A stretch of 62,129 nucleotides of DNA from Actinomycetota bacterium. GTDB lineage: Bacteria; Actinomycetota; Geothermincolia; Geothermincolales; RBG-13-55-18. Positions within the stretch are counted from its first letter, which is position 1. Each line of letters begins with the position of its first letter. Of the stretch, positions 1 to 6,544 are shown in pieces. A model generated the notes under the pieces. It saw only the letters and a list, made by a program, of their open reading frames with translations, was not told where the DNA came from and did not search any database. The stretch is from assembly GCA_003598015.1 (NCBI GenBank), contig QZKE01000078.1, positions 1 to 62,129 on the forward strand, written 5' to 3'. A program made the translations under genes and the position numbers.

Positions 1-1
1 C

Positions 2-847
2 TTCGCCCCCCGCCTCTCCTTCTTCTTCAACTCCCACGTGGACTTCTTCGAGGAGATAGCAAAGTTCCGCGCCGCGCGGCGCATCTGGGCCCGCCACATG
101 CGCGAGAAATACCACGCAAAAGACCCCCGCTCCTGGCAGCTGCGCTTCCATACCCAGACGGCGGGGTGCTCCCTCACCGCCCAGCAGCCCGAGAACAACA
201 TCGTAAGGACCGCCTTCCAGGCCCTGGCCGCCGTCCTGGGCGGAACCCAGAGCCTGCACACCAACTCCATGGACGAAACCCTGGCGCTGCCCACGGAGAA
301 GGCGGTGGAGATAGCCCTGCGCACCCAGCAGCTCATCGCGCACGAGACCGGGGTCACCGCCACCATCGACCCCCTGGCCGGCTCCTATGCCGTGGAGGCG
401 CTGACCGACCGCATGGAGGAGGGGGCGGAGGACTACTTCCGCAGGATAGAGGAGCTGGGCGGGGTGCTTCCCGCCATCGACGCGGGTTTCTTCCAGCGCG
501 AGATCGCCGACGCCGCCTACCGCTACCAGCGGGAGATAGAGCGAGGCGAGAAGGTGATGGTGGGAGTGAACCGCTTCCAGAACGAGGATGAGACCCTCTC
601 CATCGACCTGCTCAAGATCGACCCGACCGTGGAGAAGCGGCAGCGCGAGGGACTGGCGCAGCTGCGCTCCTCCCGCTCCGCCGCGCAGGTGGAGGCCTGC
701 CTGGCCGCGCTCAAGGAGGGGGCGCGAGGGGACGCCAACCTCATGCCGCCGATCATCTCCTGCGCCCGCGCCTACTGCACCGAGGGGGAGATCATAGGCG
801 CCCTGCGGGAGGTCTTCGGGGAGTACAAGGAGACGGCCCTTTTCTGA
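2..847 (+). CDS. Methylmalonyl-CoA mutase large (catalytic) subunit, C-terminal part; 5' end outside window
   Basis: This is the end of a B12-dependent acyl-CoA mutase catalytic subunit, which interconverts succinyl-CoA and (R)-methylmalonyl-CoA in propionate metabolism. The reading frame is open from base 2, so the gene is cut by the window edge and 281 residues are visible. Family hallmarks are the TIM-barrel segment [20 protein letters not shown], then [28 protein letters not shown] and DPLAGSY. The protein ends without a cobalamin-binding domain, as in the split archaeal-type enzymes. The missing domain is probably the separate protein at 2925-3323. Other acyl-CoA mutases such as isobutyryl- or ethylmalonyl-CoA mutase cannot be excluded, because the substrate-contacting N-terminal half is missing. 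Confidence 0.93.
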   Translation, partial: FAPRLSFFFNSHVDFFEEIAKFRAARRIWARHMREKYHAKDPRSWQLRFHTQTAGCSLTAQQPENNIVRTAFQALAAVLGGTQSLHTNSMDETLALPTEKAVEIALRTQQLIAHETGVTATIDPLAGSYAVEALTDRMEEGAEDYFRRIEELGGVLPAIDAGFFQREIADAAYRYQREIERGEKVMVGVNRFQNEDETLSIDLLKIDPTVEKRQREGLAQLRSSRSAAQVEACLAALKEGARGDANLMPPIISCARAYCTEGEIIGALREVFGEYKETALF

Positions 848-872
848 ACCCCCACCCGTGTTTTGGGGTTTT

Positions 873-989
873 GGGGTCAGGTCTTTCATTTTGCATACCC
901 TGGTATTATAACCGGCAGATCGCAAAGGCCTACGTACGGCGGAAATCAAGTATAGGTACTCGAGTATGCAAAATGAAAGACCTGACCCC
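873..989. repeat. Perfect 26-bp inverted repeat, REP/MITE-like element (family A)
   Basis: Arms at 873-898 and 964-989 are exact reverse complements of each other (26 bp). They begin GGGGTCAGGTCTT and enclose a 65-bp loop. The element lies between the convergent ends of the mutase gene and the SHOCT-domain gene. The same head sequence recurs at 24172 and 24211. Palindromes of this kind are commonly mobilised in trans by REP-associated Y1 transposases, but none is encoded here. The element could also act as a bidirectional terminator. Confidence 0.85.
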
Positions 990-996
990 TAGACAG

Positions 997-1362
997 CTAG
1001 TCCTTCAACAGCTTCGCTTTCTGTTTGTCGAACTCATCCTGGGAGATATCGCCCTTATCGCGTAGCTCCGATAGTTTGTGAAGCTTGTCGGCTGCGTTGG
1101 CCGCCTTGTCGTAGTCCCTTTCAGCGGTATAGGTCTCCTGCATCTCGATGTCCGCCTGGGTAATAGGCCGGAAGATGAGATAGAACAGGGCGCCGAAGAA
1201 GGGCAGGATGATGATGACGAAGACCCAAAGGGCCTTGATCCAACCGTTTAAGTCCTCGCGCCGGAACAGGTCCATGAACACGAACACCCAGATCATTATC
1301 AACGGGATCCAGATAAGGAGAAGCAGAAACCCATCCCAGAAAGATATCCCATCAGAAGCCAT
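997..1362 (-). CDS. Small membrane protein with PLDc_N-type segment and C-terminal SHOCT domain
   Basis: A 121-residue protein with two hydrophobic segments (about residues 8-30 and 42-65). The motif WVFVFMDLFRREDLNGWIKA followed by a second helix ending IFRP is typical of phospholipase-D-nuclease N-terminal (PLDc_N) membrane segments. The C-terminus, from about residue 90 (KLHKLSELRDKGDISQDEFD), is a SHOCT domain, a short oligomerisation motif. It probably sits in the cytoplasmic membrane; its function is unknown. The gene runs opposite to the mutase subunits. An AGGAGG-like site precedes the ATG on the minus strand. Confidence 0.75.
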   Translation of the reverse strand: MASDGISFWDGFLLLLIWIPLIMIWVFVFMDLFRREDLNGWIKALWVFVIIILPFFGALFYLIFRPITQADIEMQETYTAERDYDKAANAADKLHKLSELRDKGDISQDEFDKQKAKLLKD

Positions 1363-1528
1363 AGACGTTCCTCCTTCTTTCCGTCCAACTTGTGCTGGAT
1401 AGAACCGGCATGACCATTGTCAAAGATATATTATTCCCCCTCGACCACGCTTTAATTCTATAGCAAAGCGACTGATCTCGGCATTTTCCTCCGTCTCCCC
1501 TCTCGTGGTTCACGGAGGAAGGACCGCT

Positions 1529-2395
1529 TCATCCCGCCCGCCGGCTCCAGATGACCGCCTGGCCTTTGGCGGCCCCCAGGTAGTCGCTGACGCATGCGCA
1601 TTTCACCTGGAAGAGGAGGAAGATATGCTCATCCCTGCCCTCGAGGGTCTCAAAGTTTCCCTGGCCCTTGGCAAGGATCAAGTCCGCAGTATGGAAGTGA
1701 TCCCTGAAGAGCGGAGAACAGCTGGCAACCTTCACCCCAGCCATGGCCAAGCCGGTGGTTATGACCTTGCACACCTCATCCAGGCCCACTGCCTCCGCGT
1801 CCTCCAGCAGCGCATCGTTTATCGCCGGGCCGCCCCGCACCGCTACGGTCAGATCAAGGAGGGGGAATTCCCGCAGGATGACCTCGCAGAGAAGGCGGTC
1901 GGCCGCTATCTCCCCTGCATTATCGCAGATGAGCAAGGCTCTGGAGGCCTTCTGTAAGTCCCGGCGCAGCAATGCGCTGTGATCGACAAATGGTTCGGTA
2001 TTCAGCACGCTCCCGAGGTTCTCCTCGAGATCTCCCGGTTCGGCCTGCGCGCCGAAGTCGATGATATTACCCGCGACCGCCGCCCGCAGGGCATAGAACA
2101 ATGCATCGGGGTGGCTGTCCACCTCCGCCCGCAGCCTTGGCAGGAGCTCCAGGGCCTTGTGGTTGCTCTCCCTTTTCAAGTGCAGAAAAGGGTCTTCCAC
2201 TCCCGAAACCTCCTTGATGTGCTCGTAGAACAATACCGCGGCTTCCGGGGGGCTGAGAGAGGGATCAACACCCCCGAGAATGGATGCCGTGGAGCGCATG
2301 GTCCGCTCCAGCGCTCCGGTCTCGAGCCCGCTCAAGCGGGCAGCCCTGAAGGCCTGCGCCATCATGCAGGGATAGCATTCGGCGTCCAGCCTCAT
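1529..2395 (-). CDS. DUF89 (ARMT1-like) damage-control phosphatase family protein
   Basis: A 288-residue protein of the DUF89 family. These are metal-dependent phosphatases proposed to hydrolyse harmful phosphorylated metabolites. Recognisable blocks are the N-terminal CYPCMMAQAFRAAR motif, ALLICDNAGEIAADRLLCE near residue 150 (the metal-site Asp-Asn), and DLILAKGQGNFETL near residue 245. The N-terminal Cys-x-x-Cys is typical of prokaryotic subfamily I, whose substrates are not settled. The start lies just downstream of a truncated metallo-beta-lactamase remnant on the same strand. There is no operon partner. The neighbouring mutase subunits lie on the other strand. Confidence 0.82.
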   Translation of the reverse strand: MRLDAECYPCMMAQAFRAARLSGLETGALERTMRSTASILGGVDPSLSPPEAAVLFYEHIKEVSGVEDPFLHLKRESNHKALELLPRLRAEVDSHPDALFYALRAAVAGNIIDFGAQAEPGDLEENLGSVLNTEPFVDHSALLRRDLQKASRALLICDNAGEIAADRLLCEVILREFPLLDLTVAVRGGPAINDALLEDAEAVGLDEVCKVITTGLAMAGVKVASCSPLFRDHFHTADLILAKGQGNFETLEGRDEHIFLLFQVKCACVSDYLGAAKGQAVIWSRRAG

Positions 2396-2401
2396 GATGA
2401 C

Positions 2402-2530
2402 TCACCACCTAAGTCCGGCGTCGAAGAGTACGGTCATTTCCCCATTCAAGAGCAGGGAGAGTCCCCAGGAGGAGCGGAAACCTTCCCGGGCTCCATTGTC
2501 TACCACGACGGTAAGTGACGAAAACAGCAT
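2402..2530 (-). pseudogene. N-terminal remnant of a metallo-beta-lactamase-fold hydrolase
   Basis: Reading the minus strand from the ATG at 2530-2528 gives 42 residues including LTVVVDNGAREGF, SSWGLSLLLNG and TVLFDAGLRW, then a stop. This matches the first strands of the MBL subfamily related to dihydropterin-ribofuranosylaminobenzene-phosphate synthases (pattern TVLVDN...WGLS..I....ILFDTG). The metal-binding HxHxDH region is missing because the DUF89 gene begins seven bases further on. It is a truncated gene, or possibly a short translated leader for the DUF89 gene. Confidence 0.6.
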
Positions 2531-2924
2531 GCGCAACCCTTCCTGCGAGAGCTTAACGGGCCGGACCGTTCAACGATATCACATGCGGCGGAAGCGAAGA
2601 GGGGGAGGGTGAGGACATACGGATTCCGGGCATCCAGTCGTCTTGAGGATGCGGAGCAGATGTTGGTGGAATACGAACATGCGCAGACGGCGGAGTCGCA
2701 CGAAGAAAGCATCGGGGATGCCAGGGAGGGTGAGGCCGCTATCGGCACGGTGAAGACGGCCACACCTATGCGACCCCCAGGCTTGACCCAGACTGATGCA
2801 ATCATCGATTCACCAACACTTAGCGGAGAAGCAACAACCTTCCTTTGCTCACCATACAAATTCCTATATACTTGTGAAGGTTCATTGGTCCGACCATGAA
2901 CTCTGAATCGAAACAGGAGAGACG
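2531..2924. other. Intergenic region without a convincing gene
   Basis: Open frames exist on both strands, but none shows a recognisable domain, a good ribosome-binding site or amino-acid composition like the neighbours. The stretch upstream of 2925 must hold the promoter of the B12-subunit gene. An AT-rich patch (around 2855-2875, including TATATA) is the only candidate, without a clear -35 box. Confidence 0.5.
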
Positions 2925-3323
2925 ATGAACCTCGAAAAACACCGCATCCTCATCGCCAAGCCCGGCCTGGATGGGCACGACCGCGGCGCAAAAGTCGTCG
3001 CCCGGGGCCTGGCGGAAGCGGGCTTCGAGGTGGTCTACACCGGGCTTCACCAGACCCCCGAACAGATAGCGGAATCGGCGCTGCAGGAGGACGTAGATGC
3101 CGTAGGACTCTCCATCCTCTCGGGAGCCCATATGACCCTTTTCCCCAGGATAATGCAGCTCCTGAGCGAAGGGGGAGGAGAGGAGATAATGGTTTTCGGG
3201 GGAGGGATAATACCGGAGGAGGATGCCGCCGAGCTCAAGTGCATGGGTGTGGCGGGTATCTTCACCCCCGGGACCTCTATCTCGGACATCGTGGCGTTCC
3301 TGGAGGAGAGGTTGGGTGGATGA
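2925..3323 (+). CDS. Methylmalonyl-CoA mutase small subunit (cobalamin-binding domain protein)
   Basis: A 132-residue stand-alone B12-binding domain. The base-off/His-on signature is complete: [12 protein letters not shown] near residues 13-24, with His as lower axial cobalt ligand, then SILSGAH near residue 65 and VFGGGIIP near residue 92. It should pair with the catalytic subunit whose end is at 847, forming a two-chain mutase as in archaea and several anaerobes. AGGAGA lies 6 bases before the ATG. It is the last gene before the Hdr/Etf promoter. Confidence 0.92.
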   Translation: MNLEKHRILIAKPGLDGHDRGAKVVARGLAEAGFEVVYTGLHQTPEQIAESALQEDVDAVGLSILSGAHMTLFPRIMQLLSEGGGEEIMVFGGGIIPEEDAAELKCMGVAGIFTPGTSISDIVAFLEERLGG

Positions 3324-3348
3324 GAAGGCCGGAGAAAGCCTTTTCAGC

Positions 3349-3378
3349 TTGAAAGACGCGAAAAATATCTAATATAAT
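3349..3378 (+). promoter_or_regulatory. Sigma-70-type promoter of the Hdr/Etf cluster
   Basis: TTGAAA (3349-3354), an 18-bp spacer, then a perfect TATAAT (3373-3378). Transcription would begin near 3385, leaving an untranslated leader of about 100 nt before the ATG at 3489. It is one of the best -35/-10 pairs in the window. Confidence 0.7.
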
Positions 3379-3384
3379 ATGATG

Positions 3385-3418
3385 GCCCGTGCCGGAGATG
3401 CCCTGTATTTCCACGGGC
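3385..3418 (+). promoter_or_regulatory. 5'-leader stem-loop upstream of the Hdr/Etf cluster
   Basis: GCCCGTG (3385-3391) can pair with CACGGGC (3412-3418). A competing pairing is possible between GTGCCGG (about 3389-3395) and the CCGGCAT further downstream (about 3426-3432). Mutually exclusive stems at the 5' end of a long operon suggest mRNA-level control, but no known riboswitch class is recognised. Confidence 0.35.
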
Positions 3419-3488
3419 GGACCCCGGCATTAGAGATAGAGTAAGGTAAGCGATAAAGGACGAAAAAAGGAACGGAGCGGGGTAAATC

Positions 3489-4625
3489 ATGTGCGCTGAA
3501 GAACTTGATTTCGTCGAAAAGTACGACCTCCTCGGATGCATCCAGTGTGGAAGGTGCACGGGTGGTTGCCCTGTCGCCCTGAGAACCGACCTCAGGGTCA
3601 GGTGTTTCATGAACGACACCCAGAACGAGGAGCGCCTCGAGGAGCTCTCCGAGAAGCCTGAGATCTGGGACTGCACTACCTGTTTCACCTGCGCGGCACG
3701 CTGCCCCAAGGGGCTGGAGCCCCTGGAGGTGCTCATCGGGCTGCGCAGCCTGCAGATCGAGGAGGGTAAAGTACAGCCCACCGTGCGCGACGCCCTTGAA
3801 TCCATCTTCAAGGACGGCAATCCGTGGGGCTCGCCGCGCGCCAAGCGCCTCGATTGGGCTTCCGACCTGGAGGTGGAGGTCCTGGAGCCGGAGGCCGAGG
3901 AGACAACGGACGTTCTCCTCTTCATCTGCTGCACGGATGCCTACGACCCGCGGGTGATGAAAGCGGCCCAGGCGCTGGTAAAAGTGCTCATCGCCGCGGG
4001 GGTGGACTTCGGTCTCATCGGTGATGACGAGAGCTGCTGCGGCAGCGAGGTGCGCAGGCTGGGAGAGGAGGGCCTTTTCGAGATGTGCGACGAGGAGAAT
4101 GTAGAGCTGCTCAACTCCTTCAACGTCAACCGCATCGTGGCCATCAGCCCGCACTGCTACAACACTCTGAAGAAGGAGTACCATGGGCTCAAGGTGCCGG
4201 TCCTCCACTACACAGAGCTCGTCGCCGAGCTGCTCGAGGACGGCAAGCTGGAACTGCCCAAGGAAGTCGCCAAGGTGGTCACCTACCACGACCCTTGTTT
4301 CCTGGGCAAACAGAACGACATCTACGACGAGCCGAGATACGTCATCACGCGCATCCCGGGCGTGGATTTCCGGGAATTCGACCGTTGCCGCGAACGCAGC
4401 CTGTGCTGCGAGGGGGGAGGCGGCAAGATGTGGGTAGAGAGCGAGTCCAAGGAGGAGAGGCTCGCGGAGATAAGGGTGGAGGACGCCAAGGAGATGGGCG
4501 CCGAGGTCATCGCGGTGGCGTGTCCATTCTGCCTGCTGACATTGGAGGACGCCACCAAGGTCAAGGGAGTCGATGAGGAGATGCAGGTCATGGATATCCT
4601 CGAGCTCCTGGCTGAGGCTTTGTAG
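3489..4625 (+). CDS. HdrC-HdrB fused heterodisulfide-reductase-like Fe-S protein (HdrD/LldE type)
   Basis: A 378-residue soluble electron-transfer protein. Residues 15-75 carry two [4Fe-4S] motifs, CIQCGRCTGGCP and CTTCFTCAARCP (the HdrC part). The rest has two CCG domains (the HdrB part). The first has FICCTD, ESCCGSE and SPHCYN, so it lacks the final Cys of CxxC. The second has DPCFLGK, SLCCEGGGGKMW and ACPFC and is complete, so one non-cubane [4Fe-4S] site is likely. No membrane segment is present, unlike the related ETF:menaquinone oxidoreductases. It is the first gene after the promoter and is followed by etfB and etfA. It may shuttle electrons between ETF and the HdrA-Flx proteins; that role is inferred. 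Confidence 0.88.
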   Translation: MCAEELDFVEKYDLLGCIQCGRCTGGCPVALRTDLRVRCFMNDTQNEERLEELSEKPEIWDCTTCFTCAARCPKGLEPLEVLIGLRSLQIEEGKVQPTVRDALESIFKDGNPWGSPRAKRLDWASDLEVEVLEPEAEETTDVLLFICCTDAYDPRVMKAAQALVKVLIAAGVDFGLIGDDESCCGSEVRRLGEEGLFEMCDEENVELLNSFNVNRIVAISPHCYNTLKKEYHGLKVPVLHYTELVAELLEDGKLELPKEVAKVVTYHDPCFLGKQNDIYDEPRYVITRIPGVDFREFDRCRERSLCCEGGGGKMWVESESKEERLAEIRVEDAKEMGAEVIAVACPFCLLTLEDATKVKGVDEEMQVMDILELLAEAL

Positions 4626-4690
4626 ATAGATCGAGCGATGGCGCTGTCATATCGGGAGATTGGATTAGCGAAGGAAGAGGTGAATTGCGT

Positions 4691-5485
4691 ATGAACATGG
4701 TGGTATGCGTAAAGAGGGTCCCGGACACTTCGGAGTCCGAGGTCCATATCGATGCCTCCGGAAAGGATATAGACAAGAGTAGACTATCCTTTGGGATCAA
4801 CGAGTGCGATAACTACGCCGTGGAGGAGGCCATCCAGATCAAAGAGCGCCTGGAGGGCGCCGTCACCGTCATCAGCCTGGGCAGCAAGGAGAGTGACGAG
4901 GTCATCCGCATGGCCCTCGCCAAGGGCGGGGACGAGGCCATTCGCCTGGAGGACGACGCTTTCGCCGGCGGGGACGCCCTGGCCGTAGCCAAAGCGCTGG
5001 CCGCCGCCATCAAAGGCCTGGAGTACGACATGGTATTTACCGGCGCCCTCACCGACGACGACGGCTACGCCGCGGTACCCGTGGCCCTGGCCGAGCTCCT
5101 GGGCGTACCCCACGCCACCTACGTTAAGAAGGTGGAGATCCTCGAGCCGGGCAAGAAGGCCAAGGTAGGACGGGAGCTCGAGGGAGGACTCATGGAGTTC
5201 CTGGAGATCGACATGCCCTGCGTGCTGGGCATCCAGACCGGTATCAACGAGCCCCGCTACGCTTCCTTCAAGGGCATCAAGCAGGCGGCGAAGAAGGAGA
5301 TCGCCTTGAAGTCGGCGGCCGACCTGGGGCTGGATGTGTCCGACGTGGGAGAGGCCGGTTCTTGGGCAGTCCTGGAGCAGTTCACCCCGCCGGTAGTCGG
5401 CGAGATGGCCGAGATACTGGAGGGCGAGCCGGACGAGACCGCGGCGAAATTGGCCGCCATCTTGAAAGAGAAGGGGCTGGTATAA
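4691..5485 (+). CDS. etfB: Electron transfer flavoprotein beta subunit
   Basis: A 264-residue ETF beta subunit. It begins MNMVVCVKRVPDT, with the family block INECDNYAVEEAIQIKE near residue 37 and GALTDDDGYAAVPVALAELLG near residue 115. With EtfA it forms the FAD/AMP-binding heterodimer that accepts electrons from acyl-CoA dehydrogenases. I chose the ATG at 4691, about 9 bases after AGGAAGAGG; a TTG at 4685 is the alternative. The stop directly abuts the etfA ATG. Whether this ETF is bifurcating cannot be decided by eye. Confidence 0.95.
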   Translation: MNMVVCVKRVPDTSESEVHIDASGKDIDKSRLSFGINECDNYAVEEAIQIKERLEGAVTVISLGSKESDEVIRMALAKGGDEAIRLEDDAFAGGDALAVAKALAAAIKGLEYDMVFTGALTDDDGYAAVPVALAELLGVPHATYVKKVEILEPGKKAKVGRELEGGLMEFLEIDMPCVLGIQTGINEPRYASFKGIKQAAKKEIALKSAADLGLDVSDVGEAGSWAVLEQFTPPVVGEMAEILEGEPDETAAKLAAILKEKGLV

Positions 5486-6451
5486 ATGAAAGACATCTTC
5501 GTACTCATAGAGCACCGTCGCGGTGAGATGCGAGACGTCTCGGTAGAGATGCTCTCGGGTGCCGCCAAGCTGGGCGGGACCGTGGTGGCTGTCCTTTTGG
5601 GCAAGGATGTGGATGCCTTCGCGGAGAAGGCAACGGGATACGCGGACAAGGTCCTCTACGTCAACGACGCCATGTACGAGAATTACAACTCGGAACTCTA
5701 CCAGAAGGCCCTCTCGGCCCTCATCAGGGAGCACGGCCCGGGCGTAGTTCTCATGGGCAACACGGCCCAGGGCGTGGATCTGGCCCCAGCCCTGGCGGTC
5801 GAGCTGAACGCCCCCCTGGTCACCGACGTCACCGCCCTGGAGATGGACGGCGATAAGCCTAAGCCCACCCGCCAGTTCTACGGCGGCAAGCTGGACGCGC
5901 ATCTCGCCATGAAAGACGCCGACCTCTACATCCTCACCATACGTGAGGCCACCTTCGTGGCCGAGGAGCCCTCCAAGTCGGGCGAGGTTGTCAAGGCCGA
6001 CAACCCGGTGAGCGAGGAAATCCCCTACCGCAAGTTCCTGGAGTACGTGGAGCCGGAGGTAGGAGAGGTGGACATAACCCAGTCCAACCTGCTGGTGGGT
6101 GTTGGCCGTGGAATACGCGAGGACAAGAACATGCCCGTGGTGGAGGAACTCGCCCAGGCCATAGGGGCGGACCTGGCCGCGTCCCGCGCCGTAGTGGACG
6201 CAGGCTGGCTGCCCTCCGACCGCCAGGTGGGTATCTCCGGCAAGACGGTTAAACCCAAGCTCTACCTGGCGGTGGGCATCAGCGGCGCCTTCCAGCATGT
6301 CACCGGCATGAAGGGCGCCGAGGTCATCGTGGCCATAAATAAGGACCCCGATGCACCCATCTTCGGCATCGCCGATTACGGCATCGTGGACGACCTCTTC
6401 AAGGTAGTCCCCAAGCTGGTGGAGAAGATCAAGGAGTCGAAGGGCGCTTAA
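5486..6451 (+). CDS. etfA: Electron transfer flavoprotein alpha subunit
   Basis: A 321-residue ETF alpha subunit. The C-terminal FAD domain shows [34 protein letters not shown] and [20 protein letters not shown], the classical FAD-binding signature of the family. The N-terminal half ([20 protein letters not shown]) is the ETF domain. There is no N-terminal ferredoxin extension. The gene starts one base after the etfB stop, which implies coupled translation. Its place between an HdrCB fusion and hdrA is unusual. Confidence 0.95.
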   Translation: MKDIFVLIEHRRGEMRDVSVEMLSGAAKLGGTVVAVLLGKDVDAFAEKATGYADKVLYVNDAMYENYNSELYQKALSALIREHGPGVVLMGNTAQGVDLAPALAVELNAPLVTDVTALEMDGDKPKPTRQFYGGKLDAHLAMKDADLYILTIREATFVAEEPSKSGEVVKADNPVSEEIPYRKFLEYVEPEVGEVDITQSNLLVGVGRGIREDKNMPVVEELAQAIGADLAASRAVVDAGWLPSDRQVGISGKTVKPKLYLAVGISGAFQHVTGMKGAEVIVAINKDPDAPIFGIADYGIVDDLFKVVPKLVEKIKESKGA

Positions 6452-6460
6452 GGGTTGTCA

Positions 6461-6490
6461 TTGAGACCGGACTCCTCCGGTTGCCATAAT
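6461..6490 (+). promoter_or_regulatory. Possible internal promoter and small hairpin before hdrA
   Basis: TTGAGA (6461-6466), an 18-bp spacer, then CATAAT (6485-6490), lying in the only sizeable gap of the cluster (93 bp). The spacer also contains a perfect short hairpin, ACCGGA/TCCGGT with a 4-base loop. It could give hdrA and the flx genes separate expression from etfBA. Confidence 0.35.
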
Positions 6491-6544
6491 GAAATTGCAG
6501 GATAATCTACCTTTTGCGCAAGGCACGAGGAGGAAAAGAGACAT

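Noticed and set aside
2500..2899. Coding gene in the gap before the B12-binding subunit
   Set aside because: Candidate frames on both strands lack recognisable motifs, good starts and typical composition.
4784..6298. A 504-codon open frame on the minus strand across etfB and etfA
   Set aside because: It is the antisense of two highly conserved genes. Its residues (His/Leu/Val/Gly-rich) show no domain, and GC-rich codon bias in the sense strand explains the lack of stops.
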